Source of the DNA: Verrucomicrobiota bacterium
Lineage (GTDB): Bacteria > Verrucomicrobiota > Verrucomicrobiia > Opitutales > Opitutaceae
Length of the DNA stretch: 15,510 nucleotides
Direction of reading: 5' to 3'
NCBI GenBank assembly: GCA_023457715.1
Contig: JAEWKR010000127.1
Location: forward strand, 1-15,510
Position 1 is the first letter of the stretch. The number at the start of each line of letters is the position of its first letter. The position numbers were made by a program, and so were the translations under genes. The notes beneath the pieces are model-generated. The model did not search any database, was not told the DNA's origin, and was given only the letters and a program-made list of their open reading frames with translations. Positions 8,303 through 15,510 of the stretch are shown here, one piece after another.

Positions 8303-8400
8303 GCATCCTGCATCCCGGATCCCGCATCCCGCATCCCGCATCCTGCATCCCGCATCCTGCATCCCGGATCCTGCATCCCACATCCCGCATCCCGCATCCC
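8303..8400 (+). repeat. Fourteen GCATCCC-type heptamers
   Basis: Fourteen uninterrupted 7-bp units read GCATCCC, GCATCCT, GGATCCC, GGATCCT or ACATCCC. The related word in the recO leader (968-1078) is CCGGGAT and its complement ATCCCGG. Unlike most arrays here, I find no clear inverted partner nearby. The remaining 135 bp to the GH9 start (8401-8535) holds no feature I can name. Confidence 0.93.
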
Positions 8401-8535
8401 GGCTCAACTGCGCAGCGCAATTTTCCCTTTGCCATCGGGAAGGCGGCGGATCCGTTTGCTGAGACCTGCGCCTCCTTTCGGTGCCACATTCGTCTTTCCC
8501 CCCCGAACCGTCGGGACGCGTCCTTTCCCCTTCAA

Positions 8536-11121
8536 ATGACCAAACGAACCCTTCTCGGCTTTGCGGCCGCCGTCGCCGCCACCTGCGCGCTGCACGCGGC
8601 CGAACCTTCCGCCGGGCGCCAGCTCATCATCAATGACCAGGAGTACCTGGAGATGCGCGGACTCAACGTCATGCTCGCCCACGATTTCTACGCCGAGGGA
8701 CACCAGGGCGGCGTCGGTATCATCCAGAACGGCCAGCGGGTCGCGACCAATGGCGACCTCCGGCTGTCGCCCACCCCCGGTCAGTGGCAGCCCATTCCCG
8801 CAGTCGGCAAGCGGGTCGTCGATCGCGCCGCCAACCAGATCAGCGTGCGGATGAGCTTTCCCGACGAAAAACTGCACCGCAAGGGCTTCAACCCGATCAC
8901 TTATCCGGATCTCAAGCTCGCCTACCACATCCGGATCCAACCGGCGGGCGAGGCGTTCCGCATCATCGTGGATCTCGAGGAGCCGCTGCCCGCCGCCTGG
9001 GTCGGCCGGGTCGGCTTCAACTTCGAGCTCTACCCGGGCATCCTCTTCGACAAATCCTACGCCCTCGGCGGCTCGTTCGGCACGTTCCCCCGGCAGGCCC
9101 TCGGGCCCGGCCAGGTCACCGGCGGGGAATACCAGCTGGAACCGCTGGGACGGGGCCGGAAACTCCTCGTCGCGCCTGAATCGGACCGCCAGCGGCTGGC
9201 AATTGAGGCGGTGCAGGGCGGCGAACTGGAACTGCTCGACGGCCGCGCCCAGCACAACAACGGCTGGTACGTTGTCCGCGCGCTCGTTGCCGCCGGCGCG
9301 ACGAAGAACGCCATCGAATGGCTCGTGACCCCCAACGCCCTCGCCAACTTCAAGTCCGACCCGACCATCCAGGTGTCGCAGGTGGGTTATCACCCGAAAC
9401 AGCCCAAGCGCGCCATCATCGAACTCGACCGGCACGAAACCGAGCTGCTGCCGGTCGTCCTCTACCGCGCCACCGGCGCGGGCCTGCAGAAGGTGAGCGA
9501 GGGTCCCGCCGGGGAATGGGGCCGCTTCCTGCGGTATCGCTACATCCAGTACGACTTCAGCGCCGTGACCGAGCCGGGCATGTACGTGATCGGGTATGGC
9601 GACCTGCGCTCGAACGCCTTCCAGATCAACGAGCGCGTCTTCCAGCGCGGCGTCTGGCAGCCGACGATCGAATACTTCCTCCCCAACCAGATGTGCCATG
9701 TCCGGGTGCGCGACAATTACCGGGTCTGGCACGGCCTCTGCCACATGGATGACGCCTGGATGGCGCCGCCCGGCCACAACCATTTCGACGGCTACGTGCA
9801 GGCGCCGTCCACCCTCACCAAGTATCAGGCCGGGGAACACGTGCCCGGCACCAACATCGGCGGCTGGCACGACGCCGGCGACTACGACCTGCGGATCGAG
9901 TCGCAGGCGGCGACGATCCACGGCCTCGCCCTGGCCCACGAGCTCTTCCAGCCGGAGCTGGACAACACCGCGATCGACCAGCAGGCGCGCCATGTGGATA
10001 TCCACCGCCCCGACGGCAAGCAGGACATTCTCCAACAGGTCGAGCACGGCGTGCTTTCGATCGTCTCCAGCTACCGTTCGCTGGGCCGGCTCTATCGCGG
10101 GCTGCAGGACTCCTCCCTCGTGCAGTACACGCACCTCGGCGATGCCGCGACCATGACGGACAACCAGGTGTTCGCCGGCGACAAGACCGAGGCGCTCAAG
10201 GTACTCACCGAAACCGCCCTCGCCGGCGACCAGGAGGAGAAGAAGATCGGCGATCTCCCGCGGCTCGGACTGCCCGGTTCGCCGGACGACCGCTGGGTCT
10301 TCACTGAGGAGAATGCCGTGCACGAGTACGGCGCGGCCGCCGCGCTCGCCGCCGCCGCCCGCGTGCTCAAGGGCTTCAACGATTCCCTCGCCGCCGATTC
10401 GCTCCGCATCGCGCAGGAGGTCTGGATCAACGTGAAGGAGCCGAAACCCGATCCCGCCAAGCCGTGGAGCAACGCCGCCGCGACCAAGCTCACCGCCGCG
10501 ATCGACCTGTTCCAATCCACCGGCGAGAAGAAGTACGCGGACGTGATCGTTGGTTCTGCCGACTACATCGCCGCGAACGTCGAGCGCGTCGGATGGCTCG
10601 GCGCCCGTTCGCTTGGTCTGGTCCGCGACGAGGCTTATCGCGAAAAAATCCGCGCCGCCCTGCGCAAGTACCACGCCAAGGTCGAGGAGTTGGAGAAGCA
10701 GACGCCCTACGGTCTGCCTTATCAGCCCAGGATCTGGGGCGCAGCGTGGGAGGTTCAGCGCTTCGGCATGGAGCAGTATTTCCTGCACGCCGGCGCGCCG
10801 GACATCTTCCCCGCGCAGTACATGCTGCACGCGATCAACTTCATCCTCGGCTGCCATCCCGGCCCGAACAATGTGTCGTTTGTCTCCGGCGTTGGCGCGA
10901 AGTCGATGACCACCGCTTACGGCACCAACCGCGCCGACTGGTCCTACATCCCCGGCGGTATCGCCTCCGGCACCGCGCTGATCCGGCCGGACTTCCCCGA
11001 GTTGCTCGATTGGCCGTTCCTCTGGCAGCAAGGCGAGTACTGCCTCGGCCACCCGACCTCCGACTACGTCTTCCTCATCCTCGCCGCCGATCACGTGCTG
11101 AATAAGGAGGGAAAGCGGTAG
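8536..11121 (+). CDS. Secreted glycoside hydrolase family 9 protein
   Basis: GH9 enzymes hydrolyse beta-1,4-glucans such as cellulose, or related glycans, with inversion. This 861-residue protein starts with a signal peptide (MTKRTLLGF, then AAAVAATCALHAA, with likely cleavage near residue 22). Residues about 25-275 form an N-terminal module I cannot name. From about 280, QVSQVGYHPKQPKRA fits the Ig-like CelD_N domain found before many GH9 catalytic domains. The catalytic domain shows GGWHDAGDYDLR with D446 and D449, INFILGCHPGPNNVSFVSG near the C-terminal side, and GEYCLG with E834 as a candidate acid. The substrate cannot be read from sequence, and the C-terminal motif departs from classic cellulases. 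No Shine-Dalgarno sequence is seen. The TAG stop is the first three bases of the TAGGCTG array. A terminator follows at 11191. Confidence 0.88.
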   Translation: MTKRTLLGFAAAVAATCALHAAEPSAGRQLIINDQEYLEMRGLNVMLAHDFYAEGHQGGVGIIQNGQRVATNGDLRLSPTPGQWQPIPAVGKRVVDRAANQISVRMSFPDEKLHRKGFNPITYPDLKLAYHIRIQPAGEAFRIIVDLEEPLPAAWVGRVGFNFELYPGILFDKSYALGGSFGTFPRQALGPGQVTGGEYQLEPLGRGRKLLVAPESDRQRLAIEAVQGGELELLDGRAQHNNGWYVVRALVAAGATKNAIEWLVTPNALANFKSDPTIQVSQVGYHPKQPKRAIIELDRHETELLPVVLYRATGAGLQKVSEGPAGEWGRFLRYRYIQYDFSAVTEPGMYVIGYGDLRSNAFQINERVFQRGVWQPTIEYFLPNQMCHVRVRDNYRVWHGLCHMDDAWMAPPGHNHFDGYVQAPSTLTKYQAGEHVPGTNIGGWHDAGDYDLRIESQAATIHGLALAHELFQPELDNTAIDQQARHVDIHRPDGKQDILQQVEHGVLSIVSSYRSLGRLYRGLQDSSLVQYTHLGDAATMTDNQVFAGDKTEALKVLTETALAGDQEEKKIGDLPRLGLPGSPDDRWVFTEENAVHEYGAAAALAAAARVLKGFNDSLAADSLRIAQEVWINVKEPKPDPAKPWSNAAATKLTAAIDLFQSTGEKKYADVIVGSADYIAANVERVGWLGARSLGLVRDEAYREKIRAALRKYHAKVEELEKQTPYGLPYQPRIWGAAWEVQRFGMEQYFLHAGAPDIFPAQYMLHAINFILGCHPGPNNVSFVSGVGAKSMTTAYGTNRADWSYIPGGIASGTALIRPDFPELLDWPFLWQQGEYCLGHPTSDYVFLILAADHVLNKEGKR

Positions 11122-11150
11122 GCTGTAGGCTGTAGGCTGTAGGCTGTAGG
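11119..11150 (+). repeat. TAGGCTG heptamer array containing the GH9 stop codon
   Basis: Four perfect TAGGCTG units plus TAGG begin exactly at the stop codon of the GH9 gene. An inverted echo (AGCCTGCAGCCTAA) is found at about 11496-11509, just before the transporter gene, so the two could bracket this whole 404-bp gap. Confidence 0.88.
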
Positions 11151-11171
11151 GCGGGGTCTTCGAACCCCGCC
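11150..11171. repeat. GC-rich hairpin after the GH9 gene
   Basis: GGCGGGGT pairs with ACCCCGCC around a six-base loop (CTTCGA), a perfect 8-bp stem. No T-run follows, so alone it is not a typical intrinsic terminator. It may add to the terminator 20 bp downstream. Confidence 0.7.
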
Positions 11172-11190
11172 GTCATCGCTCAGTTTCCGC

Positions 11191-11218
11191 AAGGGCAGGT
11201 CGAAAGGCCTGCCCTTTT
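11191..11218 (+). terminator. Intrinsic terminator of the GH9 gene
   Basis: AAGGGCAGG pairs with CCTGCCCTT. The stem extends inward by a G-U and a C-G pair to a GAAA tetraloop, and TTTT follows. It sits 70 bp after the GH9 stop. This is the clearest rho-independent terminator in the window. Confidence 0.82.
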
Positions 11219-11228
11219 GCTTGAGCAC

Positions 11229-11307
11229 GTTGTCCCGCCTTTAGGCGGAATGCCTTGGTTCAACGACCCGCCTCAACGCCAAACCTTCCGCCTAAAGGCG
11301 GGACAAC
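11229..11307. repeat. REP-like element, second copy, perfect 22-bp arms
   Basis: The arm at 11229-11250 is the exact reverse complement of 11286-11307, with a 35-bp spacer. Each arm is itself a hairpin, CCGCC-TTTA-GGCGG, with outer GGGACAAC. Hairpin and flanks match the family at 4622-4700, where the outer sequence is GGGACTAC. It lies in the gap between the GH9 and transporter genes. Confidence 0.87.
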
Positions 11308-11374
11308 ATACTCAATCCGCCGATCGTCGCGGTCGCCTGCCTTTTTTTGACCTGTCCCTGTCAAACGCCCTTCG

Positions 11375-11479
11375 GTCTTTCTCTTAATCTTAATCTTTAT
11401 CTTTCTCTCGTTTGCGGCGGCTTGGCACGACCACGACCCCAGACAGAGAAAGAGTAACATTAAGAGAAAGAGAAAGATT
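11375..11479. repeat. Imperfect inverted repeat of TCTTTCTC and TTAATC words
   Basis: The left part (11375-11409) is built of TCTTTCTC, TTAATC and TTTATC. The right part (11443-11479) is the opposite-strand version, with GAGAAAGAG and TTAAGAGAAAG. The words match the outer arms at 8134-8281, about 3 kb away, but the core between the arms differs. The rest of the 11122-11525 gap shows nothing else I can name. Confidence 0.75.
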
Positions 11480-11525
11480 CCGCCTCTCGCCTAAAGCCTG
11501 CAGCCTAACGCTACCGCTCTCCCGA

Positions 11526-12284
11526 ATGGACCTCCTCTGGTGGCACTTTCCTCTCCTCTTTCTCGTCGGACTCATTGCCGGCACCGTGGACGCCATCGCG
11601 GGCGGGGGCGGGCTGATCACGGTGCCCGCGCTGCTTAACCTCGGGCTTCCCGTTCCGCTGGTTCTCGGTACGAACAAGTTCCAATCCAGTTTCGGCAGCG
11701 TCTCCGCGACGGTCCATTTCCTCCGCACCGGAGCCGTGACCCTTCGCGAATGCCGTCTCGGGATTCTCATGACGCTCACCGGCGCGTTGCTCGGCGCCTT
11801 TGCCGTCCAGCAACTCGATTCAGACTTCCTCGCCCGCCTCGTGCCGTGGATGCTGGCGGCCATCCTCGTGTACACGCTGCTGCGCCCGGCGGCCGGCATC
11901 AAGGAACAGCCGGCCCACCTCCCGTGGCACATCTTCTTCATCGCGTTCGGGCTCGGGCTGGGCTTCTACGACGGATTTTTCGGCCCCGGGGTCGGCTCCT
12001 TCTGGGCCATCGCCTTCGTCCTGTTGCTCGGCCAGAGTTTCAGTCGCGCAACCGCGCTGACCAAAGTCATGAACGCCACCAGCAACGTGGCCTCGTTCGC
12101 CCTCTTCGCCCTGGCGGGGAACGTCCACTACGTCGCCGGCATCGCCATGGCCGCCGGCCAGCTGCTCGGTGGCCGGATTGGCGCCGGCCTCGTCATTACC
12201 CGCGGCGCCCGCTTCGTCCGCCCCATCTTCATGATCATGGCGGCGGCGACGCTGTTGAGACTGTTGTGGGTGACGTACCGGTGA
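11526..12284 (+). CDS. yfcA: TSUP (TauE/SafE) family membrane transporter, YfcA-type
   Basis: This 252-residue protein is a polytopic inner-membrane protein of the TauE/SafE (TSUP) family, whose members export or import sulfur-containing and other small organic anions. It matches the YfcA branch: DAIAGGGGLITVPALL at residues 22-37, LGTNKFQSSFGS, and GFYDGFFGPGVGSFWAIAF opening the second half, the internal duplication typical of the family. About eight hydrophobic segments are visible. The frame opens at 11412, but the extra N-terminus would be encoded by the intergenic repeat, so the ATG at 11526 is preferred and gives the usual length. The substrate is unknown. It stands alone between a terminated GH9 gene and the convergent hrpB. 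Confidence 0.88.
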   Translation: MDLLWWHFPLLFLVGLIAGTVDAIAGGGGLITVPALLNLGLPVPLVLGTNKFQSSFGSVSATVHFLRTGAVTLRECRLGILMTLTGALLGAFAVQQLDSDFLARLVPWMLAAILVYTLLRPAAGIKEQPAHLPWHIFFIAFGLGLGFYDGFFGPGVGSFWAIAFVLLLGQSFSRATALTKVMNATSNVASFALFALAGNVHYVAGIAMAAGQLLGGRIGAGLVITRGARFVRPIFMIMAAATLLRLLWVTYR

Positions 12285-12482
12285 ATTCTGGTTTCTGGTT
12301 TCTGGTTTCTAGTTTCTGGTTTCTAGTTTCTGGTTTCTAGTTTCTGGTTTCTAGTTTCTGGTTTCTAGTTTCTGGTTTCTAGTTTCGAGGTTCGGAGCAC
12401 GAGAGGACCGGGCGCGGGCCCTGTGGCGCTCGGGCTTTTCGGCCGTTTGGTAACTAGAAACCAGAAACGAGAAACGAGAAAC
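12285..12482. repeat. TTTCTGG/TTTCTAG heptamer array with inverted partner between convergent genes
   Basis: Fifteen heptamers run from 12285 to 12389. From 12299 to 12382 they alternate strictly between TTTCTGG and TTTCTAG, giving six 14-bp units. After a 64-bp GC-rich core, the reverse complement appears as four units (CTAGAAA, CCAGAAA, CGAGAAA, CGAGAAA) at 12454-12481. At least 15 bp can pair perfectly. The array starts right after the transporter stop and ends just before the hrpB stop, so it may end transcription from both sides; that role is inferred. Confidence 0.92.
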
Positions 12483-12489
12483 TTTTCTT

Positions 12490-15114
12490 TCAGCGCCACT
12501 CATGCCGCGGGTACCTGCGTGAGAGCTCGGGTTTGATTTTCGGGTACACCTCGCGCCAGAAGTTCGTCAGGTCATCGGTCACTTGGATCGGTCGCTGATT
12601 GGGGGCCAGCACTTCGATGCGCACCGGCACCCGGCCGTGGCCGACGGTGAATTTTCCGTCGATTCCGTACAATTCCTGGATCCGGGCCGCCAGAATCGGG
12701 GGGCCCTCCTTGTTGTAGGTCAGCCGTGAACGCCGGCCGTTTCCCATCGTGAGCCGCTCCGGCAGATACTCGTCCAGCACGGCCAGCTGTTCAGCCGTGA
12801 GCCAGTCGCGCAGCACCGGCATCACCGGCTTGTCGCGGATGTCCTTGTAGCCAAGTTCGCCGTAGCAGATCTGCTCCACCAGCGTGGCGCGGTCAGCCTC
12901 GGTCAGCGGATTCACCTCCAGCTCGGGAAACCACTCCGCCAGCCGGTTCACGCGGACGATCCACTGTTCGACGGTGTCGTCCCACGCCTCGAGTTTCAGC
13001 CGCCCAGCCATCACCTCCTTCGTCAGCAGGGAGGCCGCTGCGTCCAGCGGAGCGTCATCATTGCTCGACTTGGCCTCGAGGACGAGGTCGCGGAACCGGC
13101 ACTCGCGGCGGGACATCACCCGCTTCTGTTGTTCGTCGTACACCACGGTCCGGGCGTCCTGGAAATCAGCCGGAAAGAGTTCCTTCAGCCATGCCTCCTC
13201 GACGGCGGTCGCGAGCGACAGCAGCACGTTCACCTCGCCGCCCCGGCCCTCGATCTCGCTGATCTCCGCCGCCACCAGCAGCGGCGACTTCTGGATGCTG
13301 CTTTCGCGCGCCAACACCCCCCGCCGGCCATGCACCAGCTCACACCGGAGCGTGCCGACGTCCAGTCGCTTCGCCAGGTGGTCGGAAAAGCCGGCGAGCA
13401 CACACTTGCGCACCGCCACGCCGTCGACCCGCTGCTCGGAGACATCCAGCCCCTCGCCTGCCGCGATTTCGAGGAACTGCTCAAACAAGGGTCCCACCTG
13501 ACGCGCGCCCTGGGCGTGGATTCCGAGGCGGCGGCACGCCTCCAGCGAAAATCCTGCCTGGCGCGCATAATTCCATGCCCGGATCAGCAGGAAAAAGTCG
13601 CTTTCGTGCTCCTCGCCCAGCGTGTCCTCACGCGCCTCTTCGGTCCGCTTGTCGACGCCGCGAATCAGGAAACTGCGTCCCTGCGTCAGCGCCGCCATCA
13701 GCGCGATCGGCCGCACGCATCCGCGCTCCTGTGCCGCGAGAAACATGCGGGCGTACCGCGGGTGGACGGGAAACCGCAGCATCTTCCGGCCAATGTCCGT
13801 GATCCTCAGCGTAGCGGGGAGCGCCAGCGAGTCGATCTGCGGTTCGGACCGCATCGTCGTCTCGCTGGCGCTCCCCGTTGCCTCCGAGCCCGCCGCCAAT
13901 GCCCCGAGATCCGCGAGCAGCGTCTCCGCGCGCTGCAGCGCCTTCGGATCCGGCTTCTCCAGCCAGGGAAAGCCGGACACATCGTCAATCCCGCTGGCCT
14001 TCAGCGTCAGGACGACTTCGGCCAGATCGAGCCGCTTCACCTCCGGCAGCTCCTGCAGGGGGCGGAGCCCGTGCTCGCGCTCCGTCCAGAGTCGCACACA
14101 CACGCCGGGCGCCGTCCGCCCGGCCCGGCCGGCCCGCTGGTCCGCGCTTGCCGCCGAGATCCTTTCGATCAGCAGCGTGTTGATCCCGCGGTTCGGGTCG
14201 AACCGGGCCATGCGCGCGAGTCCGCTGTCGATCACCACCGTCACCCCTTCGATCGTGAGCGACGTTTCGGCGACGTTGGTCGACACGATGATCTTCCGCC
14301 CCTCATGCCGCGCCACCGCCCGGTCCTGCTGCTCCGGGGGCAGTTCACCGTGCAGGGGAAACACCACGAACTCGCGCAGCCCGCGCATCCCCTGGATCGC
14401 CTGCACCGTCCGACCGATTTCGTAGGCACCGGGCATGAACACGAGCAGATCGCCCGCGTTGGCCGCCGCGGCCCGCTCGCATTCGCGCGCCGCGACGTCC
14501 CACACCGGCTCCTGGTCGAAGTTGATCGTCTTCGGCTGGTACTCGATGCGCACCGGGAAGCTGCGACCCTGCGAAACCAGCACCTCGCACGGGGCGAGAT
14601 ACTGCCGCAACGCGCCGGCATCGAGCGTCGCCGACATCACCACGATCTTGAGGTCTGGCCGGAGCGTCCGCTGGATCTGGAGCGCGCGGGCGAGGGAGAT
14701 GTCGCCGTAAAGGTGACGCTCGTGAAACTCGTCGAAGACCAGGGCCGTGATGCCGGGGAGCGACGGGTCGAACGACATCTGCCGCAGCAGGATTCCCTCC
14801 GTCACGAACCGGATGCGCGTCCGGTCGCTGACCCGCGATTCGAGGCGAATCTGATAACCCACGCCTTCGCCGAGCCGGGTGCCCGCCTCCTCCGCCACCC
14901 GTTTCGCCAGCATGCGCGCCGCCAGTCGCCGCGGCTGCAGCACCACCACCTGCCCCTTTTCACCCAGCAGCCCATGCTGCCAGAGCATCTGCGGGATTTG
15001 CGTCGACTTACCCGAACCCGTCGGCGCCTGGACGATCAGCCGGCCCTGGGCCCGCAAGGAGCCGATGACGGCGGCTTCGAGTTCGTAAATGGGCAGATCG
15101 CGAGGGGCGGGCAT
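12490..15114 (-). CDS. hrpB: ATP-dependent helicase HrpB
   Basis: HrpB is a DEAH-family superfamily 2 helicase, presumed to act on RNA, whose physiological role is poorly defined. This 874-residue protein has Walker A PTGSGKST at 31-38, DEFH at 128-131 (the usual HrpB form of DEAH), SAT at 161-163, STNVAETSLTI near 278-288 and QRAGRAGR at 326-333. Its C-terminus carries the HrpB-specific block with APNQRPIQVTDDLTNFWREVYP. The frame is open upstream to 15387, but that adds 91 residues encoded by the composite repeat. An alternative ATG at 15135 also lies in the heptamer array. The ATG at 15114 starts normal homology (IYELEAAVIGSL). Residues about 408-435 hold an extra stretch encoded by a dispersed inverted repeat. 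It is convergent with the transporter gene. Confidence 0.94.
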   Translation of the reverse strand: MPAPRDLPIYELEAAVIGSLRAQGRLIVQAPTGSGKSTQIPQMLWQHGLLGEKGQVVVLQPRRLAARMLAKRVAEEAGTRLGEGVGYQIRLESRVSDRTRIRFVTEGILLRQMSFDPSLPGITALVFDEFHERHLYGDISLARALQIQRTLRPDLKIVVMSATLDAGALRQYLAPCEVLVSQGRSFPVRIEYQPKTINFDQEPVWDVAARECERAAAANAGDLLVFMPGAYEIGRTVQAIQGMRGLREFVVFPLHGELPPEQQDRAVARHEGRKIIVSTNVAETSLTIEGVTVVIDSGLARMARFDPNRGINTLLIERISAASADQRAGRAGRTAPGVCVRLWTEREHGLRPLQELPEVKRLDLAEVVLTLKASGIDDVSGFPWLEKPDPKALQRAETLLADLGALAAGSEATGSASETTMRSEPQIDSLALPATLRITDIGRKMLRFPVHPRYARMFLAAQERGCVRPIALMAALTQGRSFLIRGVDKRTEEAREDTLGEEHESDFFLLIRAWNYARQAGFSLEACRRLGIHAQGARQVGPLFEQFLEIAAGEGLDVSEQRVDGVAVRKCVLAGFSDHLAKRLDVGTLRCELVHGRRGVLARESSIQKSPLLVAAEISEIEGRGGEVNVLLSLATAVEEAWLKELFPADFQDARTVVYDEQQKRVMSRRECRFRDLVLEAKSSNDDAPLDAAASLLTKEVMAGRLKLEAWDDTVEQWIVRVNRLAEWFPELEVNPLTEADRATLVEQICYGELGYKDIRDKPVMPVLRDWLTAEQLAVLDEYLPERLTMGNGRRSRLTYNKEGPPILAARIQELYGIDGKFTVGHGRVPVRIEVLAPNQRPIQVTDDLTNFWREVYPKIKPELSRRYPRHEWR
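13811..13877. repeat. Inverted pair of the composite-repeat 26-bp module inside hrpB
   Basis: The sequence at 13815-13831 (CGGGGAGCGCCAGCGAG) is the exact reverse complement of 13861-13877, with a 29-bp spacer. The left copy, extended to 13811-13836, matches the reverse complement of the 117-142 module of composite copy A at about 23 of 26 positions. It is read in frame, giving residues about 413-433 (ATGSASETTM, then PQIDSLALP), between LGAL and ITDIGRKM of HrpB, which are close together in HrpB proteins as I remember them. Confidence 0.85.
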
Positions 15115-15126
15115 GTCGGGCAGAAC

Positions 15127-15154
15127 GTCCAACATCCAACGTCCAACGTCCAAC
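15127..15154 (-). repeat. GTCCAAC heptamers upstream of hrpB
   Basis: Four units (GTCCAAC, ATCCAAC, GTCCAAC, GTCCAAC) begin 12 bp upstream of the hrpB start codon. Their reverse complement, GTTGGAT, reappears at 15493-15510 beyond the two composite copies and runs off the window. The two arrays therefore bracket copies B and C as an inverted pair. Confidence 0.88.
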
Positions 15155-15335
15155 CTGGATTCCGAAGTAGCCACAGAGAGCACAGAGCTCCGACAAGGAG
15201 GACACGGAGGCTCGGTCCGGGATTTGAGATCTGAAATTTGAGATTTGAGATCGGTGGCAGTCGTCGAATCGCTGGCGCTCTTCGCTACGTTCGGATAGCC
15301 GCGGACTCGTTCGATGTTCGATGTTCGATGTTCGA
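15154..15335 (+). repeat. Composite dispersed repeat, copy B
   Basis: It has the same modules and order as copy A: the CCTGGATTCC block from 15154, the 32-bp module at 15221-15252, the 26-bp module at 15263-15288, and three GTTCGAT units plus a partial one at 15309-15335. The unit is 182 bp and copy C follows directly. It lies upstream of hrpB, which is transcribed away from it on the minus strand. Confidence 0.93.
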
Positions 15336-15510
15336 CCTGGATTCCGAAGTAGCCACAGAGAGCACAGAGCTCCGACACTGAGGACACGGAGGCTCGGTCC
15401 GGGATTTGAGATCTGAAATTTGAGATTTGAGATCAGCTTCAAGTCATCGAATCGCTGGCGCTCTTCGCTACATCGGAGTAGCTGCCCCCCAGGTTGGATG
15501 TTGGATGTTG
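15336..15510 (+). repeat. Composite dispersed repeat, copy C, running off the window
   Basis: This is the tandem partner of copy B. The 32-bp module is at 15403-15434 and the 26-bp module at 15446-15471. It differs from B by a few substitutions and small indels (for example GACACTGAGG for GACAAGGAGG). Its terminal heptamers are GTTGGAT instead of GTTCGAT, starting at 15493. No gene lies in 15115-15510. Confidence 0.92.

Noticed and set aside
8303..8400. CRISPR array
   Set aside because: Units are contiguous 7-bp words without unique spacers, and no cas gene is present.
8404..11094. Long open frame of 896 residues on the minus strand opposite the GH9 gene
   Set aside because: It mirrors the GC-rich GH9 gene, shows no family motif, and the plus strand carries clear GH9 motifs and a signal peptide.
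12390..12453. Small RNA gene in the core between the TTTCTGG arms
   Set aside because: The core is GC-rich and could fold, but I see no promoter or recognisable RNA family.
13129..15234. Long plus-strand open frame of 701 residues opposite hrpB
   Set aside because: It is rich in R, H, P and D without motifs, while the minus strand encodes all HrpB helicase motifs.
15115..15387. Extended hrpB N-terminus starting at 15387
   Set aside because: The extra 91 residues come from the composite repeat; normal HrpB sequence starts at the ATG at 15114.

Overview
The window is high-GC bacterial DNA, about two-thirds G+C by eye, with seven full-length protein genes. Six lie on the plus strand and the last, hrpB, converges on them from the minus strand. 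I infer a member of Verrucomicrobiota, perhaps Opitutaceae. The reasons are the gene styles, a LexA-like palindrome fitting the motif I remember for that phylum, and the unusual intergenic repeats. This placement comes from pattern memory, not a database search.

Layout: 1-203, composite repeat copy A. 262-939, DUF502 membrane protein. 1094-1711, RecO-like repair protein. 1878-4568, fusion of a RecB-like nuclease with an XPD/DinG-type iron-sulfur helicase. 4622-4700, REP-like paired hairpins. 4786-4805, LexA-like palindrome. 4809-8093, error-prone polymerase DnaE2. 8094-8535, repeats only. 8536-11121, secreted glycoside hydrolase family 9. 11122-11525, heptamers, a terminator, REP hairpins and another inverted repeat. 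11526-12284, YfcA-type TSUP membrane transporter. 12285-12482, heptamer array with inverted partner. 12490-15114 (minus), HrpB helicase. 15127-15510, two tandem copies (B and C) of the composite repeat within inverted heptamer arrays. I see no tRNA, rRNA, CRISPR array or transposase.

The gene set leans to DNA repair: RecO, the nuclease-helicase and DnaE2. HrpB is a DEAH-family helicase. The usual DnaE2 partners ImuA and ImuB are absent here. The GH9 and TSUP genes are unrelated metabolic or transport functions.

The most unusual content is the repeat system. Every larger gap holds short tandem words, mostly 7 bp and some 6 bp, with a different word at different loci. In several gaps the array is followed after a spacer by its own reverse complement, so long hairpins or cruciforms can form. 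The same words also occur inside genes, in frame. The 32-bp module of the composite repeat lies in the dnaE2 linker before the OB fold with one mismatch. The 26-bp module lies in hrpB as an inverted pair. Short GC hairpins sit in apparent linkers of the nuclease-helicase and DnaE2. None of the seven genes has a recognisable Shine-Dalgarno sequence.
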